Source of the DNA: Erwinia pyri
GTDB taxonomy: Bacteria; Pseudomonadota; Gammaproteobacteria; Enterobacterales; Enterobacteriaceae
Direction: 5' to 3'
DNA: 64,000 nucleotides
Assembly: GCF_030758455.1 (NCBI RefSeq)
Contig: NZ_CP132353.1
Coordinates: 3,534,001 to 3,598,000 of the forward strand
The stretch's first letter is position 1. Every line of letters starts with the position of its first letter. The translations under genes were made by a program, and so were the position numbers. Positions 28,303-36,781 of the stretch are shown in pieces. The notes below the pieces were generated by a model. The model made no database searches and was not told where the DNA came from. It saw only the letters and a program-made list of their open reading frames with translations.

Positions 28303-29567
28303 TCTCTGCCTCCTGATGCCACCGCAAACACTGCCCGGGCGTAAGCCTGAATGGCCAGAGCAACATCTTTCTCCTGCACCGATTCCGCCGGATGATGGCT
28401 GATACCGCGATCGCAGCGCACAAACAGCATGCCGACCGGCCAGCGTTCCGCAATGGCAATGGCATCATGTCCGGCACCGCTCGGCAGCGCCAGGCTGCGG
28501 CCCTGTACTTCTGAAACCGCCTGCGTTAAGGCAGCCTGCAACCCTTCATCGCAACGCGTGGCGGGGATGCGGTAATATTCGTCTGAACGGAACGTCAGCC
28601 CGCGCCGCAGCGCGATCGCTTCCGCCTGGGTCAGCAGGTCAGAGAGCAGCTCTGCCAGCGGCTGATCTTCAGGCCCGCGCACGTCCAGCGTCAGCGCCAC
28701 AGCGCCCGGAATGACGTTGACCGCGCCCGGCGAACACTGCAACGTGCCTACTGTAGCCACCAGCTGTGGGCCATGCTTTGGCGCAGCCTGTTCAACGTAC
28801 ACTATCCATTCCGCTGCGGCGGCCAGCGCATCTTTACGGTGCGTCATCGGCACCGTACCGGCGTGGCCCGCTTCGCCGACAAACTCGCAGTTAAGCCGAC
28901 GCGCGCCGTTGATGGCGGTGACCACGCCCAGCGCAAGGTTCTCCTGCTCCAGGCAAGGCCCCTGCTCGATGTGCAGCTCAAGATAGGCCACAATATCGCT
29001 GACTTCACGAGCCGCCTGCTGCACGGCATCCCCATCCAGCCCCACGTCCGCCATCGCCTGCGCCACGGTGATACTGTTGCCATCGGGATGGGTTATCCAG
29101 CTTTCCGGCCAGCTGCCGGTAAGACCCCGGCTGCCCAACAGGGTGATGCCGAACCGCGTGCCCTCTTCATCACCAAACCCGACAATTTCAATCGCCAGCG
29201 GTAAGCGCATTTGCTGTTGATGCAGCGCCTGCACGGTTTCAATCGCCGTCACCACGCCGAGCATGCCGTCGTAGCGTCCCGCGTTACGAACCGTATCCAG
29301 ATGAGAGCCGAGCAGCAGCGCCGGTGCGCCTGGCTCAAGCCCCTCATAGCGGCCGCAGATATTGCCCACGCTATCCTGCCAGACGCGCATACCGGCTGCG
29401 CGCATCCACTCACCGACCAGCGCGTTAGCCTGCAAATGTTCCGGCGAGAGATAGACACGCGTCAGAAAGCCCGGCGTTTCGGTGATCTCCGCCAGACAAT
29501 CGCAGCGCGCCATCACTCTGGCGGCCGCCTCTGCCGCGCTGGCGGCACTTATCAGGCCGTCGCTCAT
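28299..29567 (-). CDS. hpxK: Allantoate amidohydrolase (M20 family)
   Basis: 422 residues from the ATG at 29567, which shares one base with the hpxJ stop; the frame is open 39 codons further but that part lies in hpxJ. M20/M28-type metalloamidase with metal ligands in GSHLDTVRNAG, GFGDEEGTRFG and LHIEQGPCLE. It hydrolyses allantoate, releasing ammonia and CO2 and giving ureidoglycine, which HpxJ then uses. The fifth-to-sixth gene coupling of hpxFGHIJK is the same as in Klebsiella. Confidence 0.92.
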   Translation of the reverse strand: MSDGLISAASAAEAAARVMARCDCLAEITETPGFLTRVYLSPEHLQANALVGEWMRAAGMRVWQDSVGNICGRYEGLEPGAPALLLGSHLDTVRNAGRYDGMLGVVTAIETVQALHQQQMRLPLAIEIVGFGDEEGTRFGITLLGSRGLTGSWPESWITHPDGNSITVAQAMADVGLDGDAVQQAAREVSDIVAYLELHIEQGPCLEQENLALGVVTAINGARRLNCEFVGEAGHAGTVPMTHRKDALAAAAEWIVYVEQAAPKHGPQLVATVGTLQCSPGAVNVIPGAVALTLDVRGPEDQPLAELLSDLLTQAEAIALRRGLTFRSDEYYRIPATRCDEGLQAALTQAVSEVQGRSLALPSGAGHDAIAIAERWPVGMLFVRCDRGISHHPAESVQEKDVALAIQAYARAVFAVASGGRE

Positions 29568-30796
29568 CAGCAGCTCCCGTTGGCGTAATGATCCCAGGCT
29601 GACTGCATCGCGGCGCCCTGGGTGCTTTTGAAACCCAGATAGTTGAGCACCGACTCCAGCGCGCTCAGGGTCTGCATCACACAATCTTTGCGGGCGTTAT
29701 AGCCCATGGTGCCGATGCGCCACACTTTGCCGTGCAGCGGACCAAAGGAGGTGCCGATTTCAATACCGAAATCTTCCAGCATCAGCTTGCGAGCCTGGTC
29801 GCCGTTAACGCCCTGCGGGATCATCACCCCCAGCACATTGTTCATTTTGTATTTCAGGTTGCCGAAGGTCTCCAGCCCCATGCCCTGAATGCCTTTTAAC
29901 AGCGCATCGCCGTGCAGCTTGTGCCGCGCGATGCCGTTATCCAGCCCCTCCTGCAGGATCAGTCGGGCGCATTCGCGGGCGCCAAACAGGGCGCTGGTCG
30001 CTTCGGTATGGTGGTTCAGCCGCTCCGGGCCCCAGTAATCCATGATCATCCCGAGATCGAAATAGTTCGAGTAGATCATCTCATCATCCCCATCCTGATG
30101 CGCCGCCGTGCGGATCCCCTCCTCCACGCATTTACGCTTGCGGATCGCGGCTTCCATCTGCGGGCTGAGGGTGACAGGTGAAGTGCCTGAAGGGCCACCC
30201 AGACATTTCTGCATTCCGGCGGAGACCGCATCCAGCCCCCATGCGTCCGTTTCCAGCACGTTACCTGCCAGCGAGGCGGTAGCGTCGGTATAGAACAGCA
30301 CGCCATACTTTTTGCAGATAGCGCCCAGCTCTTCCAGCGGTTGCAGCATGGTGGTGGAGGTGTCGCCCTGCACCGTCAGCAACAGGCGCGGGCGGACGGT
30401 TTTAATGGCATCCTCAATCTGGTCAGGGGTGAACACTTCGCCCCACGGCACCTCGATGGTGTGTACTTCAGCACGACAGCGGCGGGCTATCTCGCACAGC
30501 AGATGGCCGAAACGGCCAAATACCGGCACCAGCACTTTATCGCCAGGGCGGATAGCGGAAAGCAGGATAGCTTCAATCCCGGCGCGGGAGGTGCCGTCGA
30601 TCAGCATCGTCCATCTGTTTTCGGTGCGAAACACGCCGCGATAAAGCTCCATCACTTCGTTCATGTAGTGCGTCATCGCCGGATCGTATTGCCCCAGCAG
30701 CTGGCTGGACATGGCGCGCAGCACGCGCGGGTCGGCATTGATTGGCCCAGGCCCCATCAGCAGACGCTGCGGCGGGTTAATCTGTGAGTATTTCAT
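29567..30796 (-). CDS. hpxJ: (S)-ureidoglycine-glyoxylate aminotransferase
   Basis: 409-residue PLP enzyme of fold type I, related to alanine-glyoxylate aminotransferases and PucG. It moves the amino group of ureidoglycine to glyoxylate, giving glycine and oxalurate. The PLP Lys is in SAGMQKCLGGPSGTSPV, and the N-terminal LMGPGPINADPRVLRAM is typical. It lies 31 bases after hpxI and overlaps hpxK by one base. Confidence 0.93.
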   Translation of the reverse strand: MKYSQINPPQRLLMGPGPINADPRVLRAMSSQLLGQYDPAMTHYMNEVMELYRGVFRTENRWTMLIDGTSRAGIEAILLSAIRPGDKVLVPVFGRFGHLLCEIARRCRAEVHTIEVPWGEVFTPDQIEDAIKTVRPRLLLTVQGDTSTTMLQPLEELGAICKKYGVLFYTDATASLAGNVLETDAWGLDAVSAGMQKCLGGPSGTSPVTLSPQMEAAIRKRKCVEEGIRTAAHQDGDDEMIYSNYFDLGMIMDYWGPERLNHHTEATSALFGARECARLILQEGLDNGIARHKLHGDALLKGIQGMGLETFGNLKYKMNNVLGVMIPQGVNGDQARKLMLEDFGIEIGTSFGPLHGKVWRIGTMGYNARKDCVMQTLSALESVLNYLGFKSTQGAAMQSAWDHYANGSC

Positions 30797-30827
30797 CCAT
30801 TTTTTCCTTCTCTGACCGAAGCGGCGC

Positions 30828-31565
30828 TCAGCTCAGGCCGCGCACCGATGAGATAAATTGTTTGAGTTCCTGCGACTGCGGGTTGGCGAAGACGCTTTTG
30901 CTGTCGCCCTGCTCCCACACGCGCCCCTGGTGCATAAACACCACGCGGTCGCCCACTTCACGGGCAAAATTCATTTCGTGGGTCACCAGAATAAGCGTCA
31001 TGCCCTCTCTGGCTAACTGCTCCAGCACCTTGAGCACTTCGCCCACCAGTTCCGGGTCCAGCGCCGAGGTAATTTCATCACACAGCAAAACTTTCGGGGA
31101 CATCGCCAGCGCACGGGCTATTGCCACCCGCTGCTGCTGGCCGCCTGAGAGGTTCGACGGGAAGTAGTCCATCCGGTCACCCAGCCCCACTTTTTCCAGC
31201 ATCTGCGCCGCCAGCGTCCGGCATTCCGCTTCGCTCTTTTTCAGCACCCGCCTGGGTGCCAGCATGACGTTTTCCAGCGCGGTCATATGCGGAAACAGGT
31301 TGAAGTTCTGGAACACCATGCCAACGGAGCGGCTGATTTCACGCGCCTGAGAATCCCTGTCGGTGATGGTCATGCCGCCCAGCTTGATGCTGCCTTCCTG
31401 ATAGCCTTCCAGCCCGTTGATGCAGCGCAGCAGAGTACTTTTTCCCGAGCCGCTGCGGCCAATAATAGAGATGACCTCCCCCATATCGACATCGAGATCC
31501 ACGCCTTTCAGCACGTGGTTCTCGCCATAATATTTCTGCACCTGATTAATGGTGATGAGCGGCAT
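30828..31565 (-). CDS. hpxI: ABC transporter ATPase, polar amino acid type
   Basis: 245-residue ATPase with Walker A GRSGSGKST, signature LSGGQQQR, Walker B VLLCDEITSAL and the switch His in LILVTHEM. It belongs to the polar amino-acid uptake (GlnQ-like) branch. Its start overlaps the hpxH 3' end by 20 bases. With HpxF, HpxG and HpxH it forms a complete importer, presumed from the operon to take up allantoate or a related ureide; the substrate is inferred. Confidence 0.93.
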   Translation of the reverse strand: MPLITINQVQKYYGENHVLKGVDLDVDMGEVISIIGRSGSGKSTLLRCINGLEGYQEGSIKLGGMTITDRDSQAREISRSVGMVFQNFNLFPHMTALENVMLAPRRVLKKSEAECRTLAAQMLEKVGLGDRMDYFPSNLSGGQQQRVAIARALAMSPKVLLCDEITSALDPELVGEVLKVLEQLAREGMTLILVTHEMNFAREVGDRVVFMHQGRVWEQGDSKSVFANPQSQELKQFISSVRGLS

Positions 31566-32202
31566 TAAATTTCTTCTCCAGGTACTGGCTGTAGCGGGAC
31601 AGCGGATAACACATCAGGAAGTAGCCCGCGGCCACCAGCCCGAAAACCTTAAACGGTTGATAGGTGACGTTGTTCAGAATGGTGCCGGCTTTGGTCAGCT
31701 CGACAAAGCCAATGATTGAGGCCAGCGCGGTGCCTTTGATCACCTGTACGGCAAAGCCCACGGTTGGCGCAATGCCGATACGTAGCGCCTGCGGCAACAC
31801 CACGCGGTATAACGTCTGGCCGAAGTTCAGCCCCAGGCAGCGTGATGCTTCCCACTGCCCTTTTGGCAGGGCAAGGATGCTGCCGTGCCAGATATCAACC
31901 AGAAAAGCGCTGGTGTAAAAGGTCAGGGCCAGCGAGGCGGCGGTCCACGGCGAAACGTCAATGCCAAACAGCGCCACGCCAAAAAAGGCCAGGAAGAGCT
32001 GCATCAGCAGCGGCGTGCCCTGAAACAGCTCAATGTAGGCGCGGATCAGGCGCATCGGCCAGCGACGGCGGGTCAGCCGTACCATCACCAGCGGCAGAGC
32101 CACTACGGTGCCGCCGACGAAAGCGGTGAGTGACAGCAAAATTGTCCAGCGGGCAGCCAGCAGCAAATTGCGCAGGATGTCCCAGTCGGTAAAGGTATTC
32201 AT
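31546..32202 (-). CDS. hpxH: ABC transporter permease (HisM/GlnP type), second subunit
   Basis: 218 residues from the ATG at 32202, which overlaps the hpxG stop by four bases; an earlier in-frame start is inside hpxG. Multiple membrane helices and the EAA-loop region (VLPQALRIGIAPTVGFAVQVIKGTAL) identify a polar amino-acid type permease. It pairs with HpxG. Confidence 0.9.
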   Translation of the reverse strand: MNTFTDWDILRNLLLAARWTILLSLTAFVGGTVVALPLVMVRLTRRRWPMRLIRAYIELFQGTPLLMQLFLAFFGVALFGIDVSPWTAASLALTFYTSAFLVDIWHGSILALPKGQWEASRCLGLNFGQTLYRVVLPQALRIGIAPTVGFAVQVIKGTALASIIGFVELTKAGTILNNVTYQPFKVFGLVAAGYFLMCYPLSRYSQYLEKKFNAAHHH

Positions 32203-32867
32203 CCCTGCGCGCTCCCTAACCATTTACGGCCCGCGGCCAGCAGCAGCTGGCGCATCACAATCGACAACGCCAGGTAGATAAGCGTGGTCACCAGATAAAC
32301 TTCAAAACTCAGGAAGGTGCGCGACTGGATCAGGTTGGCGGCAAAGGTCAGCTCTTCATAAGAGACCTGAGATACCACCGACGAGCCCAGCATCACGATA
32401 ATGCACTGGCTGACCAGCGCCGGGTAGATCCGCTTCAGGGAAGGCGGCAACACAACGCGCATAAAGGTTTGCCCCCGGCTTAATCCCAGCACGCGTCCCG
32501 CTTCCCACTGCCCTTTTGGCGTGACCTGGATCCCGGCACGAATGATCTCCGTGCTGTAGGCGCCAAGGTTAATCAGCATTGCCAGCAGCGCCGCTTCCCC
32601 GGCGGTAAGCTTCAGCCCCAGATTGGGCAGGCCAAACACAATAAAGAAAAGCTGCACCACAAACGGCGTGTTACGGATCAGCTCCACATAACCGCCCCAA
32701 AGGCGGCTAATCAGAGAAGGTTTTCCGCTGCGCAGGGCGGCGCCAAGGATACCCAGCGCCACGCCGCCAGTGGTAGCCAGAACAGTAAGCTGGATAGTGA
32801 TCCAGAGGCCGGAAAGCAGTTCCGGCCAGTAAGGCCACAGCGCAGGAAAATCAAGTTGCCCAATCAT
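32199..32867 (-). CDS. hpxG: ABC transporter permease (HisM/GlnP type), first subunit
   Basis: 222 residues from the ATG at 32867, preceded by AAGGG six bases upstream; a TTG two codons earlier is less suitable. Polytopic, with the ELIRNTPFVVQLFFIVFGLP segment and an EAA loop (VVLPPSLKRIYPALVSQCIIVM). It starts nine bases after the hpxF stop and overlaps hpxH by four bases. Confidence 0.9.
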   Translation of the reverse strand: MIGQLDFPALWPYWPELLSGLWITIQLTVLATTGGVALGILGAALRSGKPSLISRLWGGYVELIRNTPFVVQLFFIVFGLPNLGLKLTAGEAALLAMLINLGAYSTEIIRAGIQVTPKGQWEAGRVLGLSRGQTFMRVVLPPSLKRIYPALVSQCIIVMLGSSVVSQVSYEELTFAANLIQSRTFLSFEVYLVTTLIYLALSIVMRQLLLAAGRKWLGSAQG

Positions 32868-32876
32868 CAGCAACCC

Positions 32877-33659
32877 TTACGCGCCGAGGTCTGCAGGCAG
32901 CGGCGCTTTCAGCCACTCTTCCGAGAGCGCGTTCAGGGTTTTATCTTTGATCGCCTGCTCAATCAGCCCGTCCACTTTGGCTTTCAGCGCAGGTTCATCC
33001 TTACGCATGCCGATAAAACATGGCGAATCCTTCAGCATAAATTTTGGCACCGGCGCTTTATCTGCGTTCTGACGGGCAATGGCGGCTACCACCAGGTTAC
33101 CGGTCGCCACATACTGCACCTGACCGGAGAGGTAAGCCGAGAGCGTGGTGTTGTTATCTTCATAGCGCTTGAGCTGGGTATCTTTTGGCGCCAGATCGGT
33201 TAACACCATGTCTTCCACCGCCCCACGGGTCACGCCGATGGATTTACCGCTCAGCGCAGCGGCGTCTTTCAGCTCAGCCTCTTTCGGGCCGAAAACGCCC
33301 AGGAAGAACGGCGCATAAGCGCGGCTGAAGGCGATCGCTTTTTCACGTTCCGGGTTTTTACCCAGGCTGGAGATCACCAGATCCACCTTGTCGGTTTGCA
33401 GATAGGGTACGCGGTTGGCGCTGGTAACGGGCACCAGCTGCAACTTAAGTTTCATCTGTTTCGCCAGGTATTTCGCCATATCAATGTCGTAACCCTGCGG
33501 CTGCAGATCGGTGCCGACTGAACCAAACGGCGGAAAATCCTGCGGTACGGCAACACGTAAAACGCCACGCTTTTCAATATCCTGCAGCTGGTCGGCCCTG
33601 GCCGTCACCTGCGTTAACATCAGAGCCGCGCCCACTACTGCCAGTAATACTTTTTTCAT
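32877..33659 (-). CDS. hpxF: ABC transporter periplasmic substrate-binding protein (family 3)
   Basis: 260 residues from the ATG at 33659, which begins a signal peptide (MKKVLLAVVGAALMLTQVTARA) and has GGGGAAGAG upstream. The frame is open for 20 more codons, but a sigma-54 promoter lies across that stretch. It has the two-lobed family 3 solute-binding fold, with RGVLRVAVPQDFPPFG and YDIDMAKYLAKQMKLKLQLVPV. First gene of hpxFGHIJK-uraD-uraH; the ligand is presumably a purine-derived ureide. Confidence 0.92.
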   Translation of the reverse strand: MKKVLLAVVGAALMLTQVTARADQLQDIEKRGVLRVAVPQDFPPFGSVGTDLQPQGYDIDMAKYLAKQMKLKLQLVPVTSANRVPYLQTDKVDLVISSLGKNPEREKAIAFSRAYAPFFLGVFGPKEAELKDAAALSGKSIGVTRGAVEDMVLTDLAPKDTQLKRYEDNNTTLSAYLSGQVQYVATGNLVVAAIARQNADKAPVPKFMLKDSPCFIGMRKDEPALKAKVDGLIEQAIKDKTLNALSEEWLKAPLPADLGA

Positions 33660-33714
33660 CTGCTCTTCCCCGAATAATAAAACCATGAAACGAAAGATTC
33701 TTGAAGAGTTTATT

Positions 33715-33730
33715 TGCAACTAATGTGCCA
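33715..33730 (-). promoter_or_regulatory. Sigma-54 promoter of the hpxF operon
   Basis: On the minus strand TGGCAC-ATTAG-TTGCA matches the -24/-12 consensus perfectly, with GG and GC ten bases apart. Initiation would fall near 33703, about 44 bases before the hpxF ATG. It implies control by an enhancer-binding activator such as NtrC, under nitrogen limitation. Confidence 0.85.
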
Positions 33731-33944
33731 GCGAGAAGCGAAGGTGGTGAAAATTTGTTTCTGCCGGGGAAGAAGGTCTGGCGGGAAGGAAATCGTCAGG
33801 GAAAAAGGGTGTGGAAACGGGCGGTTAAGCAATTAAGGGTGAAAACCTGCCAGGCAAACGATTGCATTCCTCTTAAAAAAGGTTCCAATCGCGCTCAGGA
33901 AGAAGGGGGAGATCGCTGGAGCGATCTGCCCCAAAAAAAGGCAA

Positions 33945-33961
33945 AGCACCAAAAAGGTGCC
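33945..33961. promoter_or_regulatory. NtrC-like dyad, or terminator hairpin of hpxU
   Basis: AGCACCAAAAAGGTGCC has the GCACC-N5-GGTGC dyad of NtrC sites and lies about 240-260 bases upstream of the predicted hpxF transcription start. It also begins 4 bases after the hpxU stop, and on the minus strand it is followed by TTTGCC and a run of seven T, so it may instead (or also) terminate hpxU. Confidence 0.45.
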
Positions 33962-33964
33962 CCA

Positions 33965-34804
33965 TTACCGCTGTTCCAGCTCATCCAGCTGGCTGTAAAG
34001 ATCGGCTATCTGATGGATGCGCTGGCGGCCTTCGCTTAAAAGTTCATGCAGCACAGCGTTCGCCAGCAGATTTATTAAACTATTGGCTGAAGCGTAGCTA
34101 TCAAAAGCGGAAACGCTGTCCAGCGGCGCGCAGAGCTGCCAGCGGGCCAGCGCGATAACAGCCTGGGCCTGGGGTTCGCAAACCACCACCGTGGGGATAG
34201 CGTCCAGCTGTAACTGCTGAAGTAAGGGCTTGATAATGCGTGGGCGGCGACGGAAAGCGAGCACCACCACCATGTCGTTCTGCGTCACTTCCACCAGCTC
34301 TTCAGAGAGCGTCTGGCCTGGCTGAGGCAGCACCTGAACGCCCCCTCTTGCCTGCAGCAGCTGCTGCCGCAGGTGCAGCGCAACCGGGTAGGCGTTGCGC
34401 AGCCCGACGATAAACACGCGCTTGCTGCTGGCCAGCTGCTGCACCACTTCACCAAACTGCGTGGCGTCGATGCCGTTCACCCACTGTGTCAGATTCGCCA
34501 TCTCCTGCTTGTAATGCCGGGCGAGTAAGGTGTTGCCCTGCACTGCATCACGGTTATCGGTTAACGGCATCCCGCTCTGACGAAGCGTACGCAGCTCGTC
34601 GCGCATATCTTTATATTTTTCATACCCAAGCCGCTTGAACAGACGGCTGACGGTGGCCTTGGAGACACCGCTGAGCCTGGCCAGTTCGGCGCTGTTGTAG
34701 CTGATCAGATCGTCAAAATGATCGAAGACAAAATCCCCTACCCGCTGCTCCTGAGGGGAGAGCTGGGGATAGTGGCTTCTCAGACGTTCATCGAGCTGCT
34801 TCAT
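33965..34804 (-). CDS. hpxU: RpiR-family transcriptional regulator
   Basis: 279 residues. The N-terminal HTH_6 domain (about 1-77) has the recognition region YNSAELARLSGVSKATVSRLFKRLG, and a C-terminal SIS domain (about 115-255) binds a sugar-phosphate-like or related effector. In Klebsiella the RpiR-type HpxU represses hpx genes for allantoate use. Here it lies between hpxF (same strand) and hpxW (divergent), the same setting, so it probably controls both. Confidence 0.88.
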   Translation of the reverse strand: MKQLDERLRSHYPQLSPQEQRVGDFVFDHFDDLISYNSAELARLSGVSKATVSRLFKRLGYEKYKDMRDELRTLRQSGMPLTDNRDAVQGNTLLARHYKQEMANLTQWVNGIDATQFGEVVQQLASSKRVFIVGLRNAYPVALHLRQQLLQARGGVQVLPQPGQTLSEELVEVTQNDMVVVLAFRRRPRIIKPLLQQLQLDAIPTVVVCEPQAQAVIALARWQLCAPLDSVSAFDSYASANSLINLLANAVLHELLSEGRQRIHQIADLYSQLDELEQR

Positions 34805-34940
34805 AGCGTTGACCTTGTAACTTTTGTTTCAGAGAATCTGCAAACTGCGTGCCGGACGGAAAACTTATTTTGCCGTCAGCCAGCAATTTTGTCTCGCCCT
34901 TATGATCAGAGAGGCAATTAACCTTTTCTTGCTGACAAAC

Positions 34941-34957
34941 TGGAACAGCTCTTGCTT
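34941..34957 (+). promoter_or_regulatory. Sigma-54 promoter of hpxWXYZ
   Basis: TGGAAC-AGCTC-TTGCTT keeps the essential GG and GC dinucleotides ten bases apart and departs from TGGCAC by one base. It lies 37 bases before the hpxW ATG, giving a start site near 34967. Confidence 0.7.
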
Positions 34958-34993
34958 CCCTACTCCCCTGTAACCCTAAAATAAGAGACTGGA

Positions 34994-36580
34994 ATGATTC
35001 AGAGTAATATCGCCCCGTTGGGTATGGCCGTCGCTCCCCATCATCTTGCCAGCGAAAGCGCCCTGGCCGTCCTGCGTAAAGGAGGCAATGCCATTGAAGC
35101 GATGGTTGCCGCTGCTGCCACCATCGCGGTGGTCTATCCGCATATGAATGGCCTGGGCGGAGACGGCTTCTGGCTGATCGTTCCTCCTCAGGGTGAGCCG
35201 GTTGCCATTGATGCCAGCGGTGCTGCCGGCTCGCTGGCCGATCTCGCTTTTTATAAGAACGCCGCCGCCATTCCCCATCGAGGCCCTGAAGCCGCCCTGA
35301 CAGTAGCTGGCACCGTGAGCGGCTGGGCGGAAGCGCTGGCGGTTTCAGCCGAATTTGGCGGTACGCCGACGCCGGTTGCCAGGCTGCTGGCCGATGCCAT
35401 TCGCTATGCCGCCGACGGTATTCCGGTCACCCAGTCGCAATCCTCCGCTACCGCAAGCAAATACCATGAGCTGGCGGATCAGCCCGGCTTTGCGCAGACC
35501 TTTCTTCCCGATGGTGAAGTGCCGAAGGCGGGCAGCCGCTTCACGCAGCCGGCGCTGGCCAATACGCTGAGCCTGCTGACCGAAGAGGGGCTGGAGAGTT
35601 TTTATCGCGGCTCTCTTGCCAGAAAAATGGCGAGTGAAATGTCCCGTCTGGGGATGCCGGTTACCCTTGAAGATCTGAATAATCACCGGGCAAAACGCCG
35701 GACGCCGCTGCGTATCCAGCATCAGTGCGGCGAAGTTTACAACATGACGCCGCCCACGCAGGGGCTGGTTTCGCTGGCGATCCTTGGTATTACCGACAGT
35801 TTAAATATGCGCGATGCCACGGAAACGCAGACCATTCATCGCATTGTAGAAGCGACCAAGCTCGCTTTCAGCCTGCGCGATCGTTATATCACCGACCCGC
35901 TGCATATGCAGGAAGAGATGCAGGCGTTGCTGAATTCAGACCTGCTGGCGCAGATGGCAGAAAAAGTCAGTGACCAGCAGGCCGCGCCCTGGGGTACTGG
36001 TAAAGGTCCTGGCGATACCGTCTGGATGGGCGTCATGGACAGCAGCGGCCTGGCCGTGTCGTTTATTCAGAGTATTTATCATGAATTTGGCAGCGGTGTA
36101 GTGCTGCCAGATACCGGCATTACCTGGCAGAACCGCGGAGCGGCTTTCAGCCTCGATCCCGACCATCTTCTGGCCTTGAAGCCAGGCAAACAGCCTTTCC
36201 ACACGCTGAATCCCGCCGCCGCGCGGCTGAACGATGGCCGCACCATGGTTTATGGCTCAATGGGCGGCGACGGGCAGCCGCAAACGCAGGCCGCCATTTT
36301 TACCCGCCACGTTGTCCAGGGGATGCCGCTTCAGCAATGTGTCAGCGCGCCACGCTGGCTGCTGGGCCGTACCTGGGGCCAGGCCTCTGACTCTCTGAAG
36401 CTGGAGAGCCGTTTTCCCCAGGAAACCTTTGAGCAGCTTCGTGCCCTGGGCCACGAAGTGGAGGCGCTGCCCGACTTCAGTGAAGCGGTAGGCCATGCAG
36501 GCGCCATCGTGCGGCACACCAACGGCATGCTGGAAGGGGCATGTGACCCAAGAAGCAACGGCAGCGCAGCCGGTTTTTAA
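34994..36580 (+). CDS. hpxW: Oxamate amidohydrolase (gamma-glutamyltranspeptidase-like Ntn hydrolase)
   Basis: 528-residue proenzyme of the gamma-glutamyltranspeptidase superfamily. Autocleavage is expected before Thr342 in GKGPGDTVWMGVMDSSG, which then becomes the N-terminal nucleophile of the small subunit. No signal peptide, unlike periplasmic Ggt, so it acts in the cytoplasm. The Klebsiella orthologue hydrolyses oxamate to oxalate and ammonia, a late step of allantoin use. First gene of hpxWXYZ, behind a sigma-54-type promoter. Confidence 0.92.
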   Translation: MIQSNIAPLGMAVAPHHLASESALAVLRKGGNAIEAMVAAAATIAVVYPHMNGLGGDGFWLIVPPQGEPVAIDASGAAGSLADLAFYKNAAAIPHRGPEAALTVAGTVSGWAEALAVSAEFGGTPTPVARLLADAIRYAADGIPVTQSQSSATASKYHELADQPGFAQTFLPDGEVPKAGSRFTQPALANTLSLLTEEGLESFYRGSLARKMASEMSRLGMPVTLEDLNNHRAKRRTPLRIQHQCGEVYNMTPPTQGLVSLAILGITDSLNMRDATETQTIHRIVEATKLAFSLRDRYITDPLHMQEEMQALLNSDLLAQMAEKVSDQQAAPWGTGKGPGDTVWMGVMDSSGLAVSFIQSIYHEFGSGVVLPDTGITWQNRGAAFSLDPDHLLALKPGKQPFHTLNPAAARLNDGRTMVYGSMGGDGQPQTQAAIFTRHVVQGMPLQQCVSAPRWLLGRTWGQASDSLKLESRFPQETFEQLRALGHEVEALPDFSEAVGHAGAIVRHTNGMLEGACDPRSNGSAAGF

Positions 36581-36592
36581 CAGGAGAAGAGC

Positions 36593-36781
36593 ATGAATCA
36601 ACATTCGCCCGACTGGGCAGCGTATGTGGCACAGATGGAGCAGGTTCTCGGCGTGACGTTAGATGACCAGCGCCGGGCCGAGCTGCTGGTGCAGTTTACC
36701 CGTATTGCCGGTATGGCGACGCCGCTGATGGCTTTTCCGCTGGACGATCGTCTTGAAGTGGCTGGAGTGTATAAAGCATGA
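36593..36781 (+). CDS. hpxX: HpxX, AtzG-like small partner protein (DUF4089)
   Basis: 62-residue protein (WAAYVAQMEQVLGVTLDDQ at the N-terminal side), starting 12 bases after hpxW with AGGAG upstream. Its last four bases overlap the hpxY start. The family includes AtzG, which forms a tight complex with the amidase AtzE much as GatC does with GatA; the same partnership with HpxY is inferred. Confidence 0.88.
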   Translation: MNQHSPDWAAYVAQMEQVLGVTLDDQRRAELLVQFTRIAGMATPLMAFPLDDRLEVAGVYKA

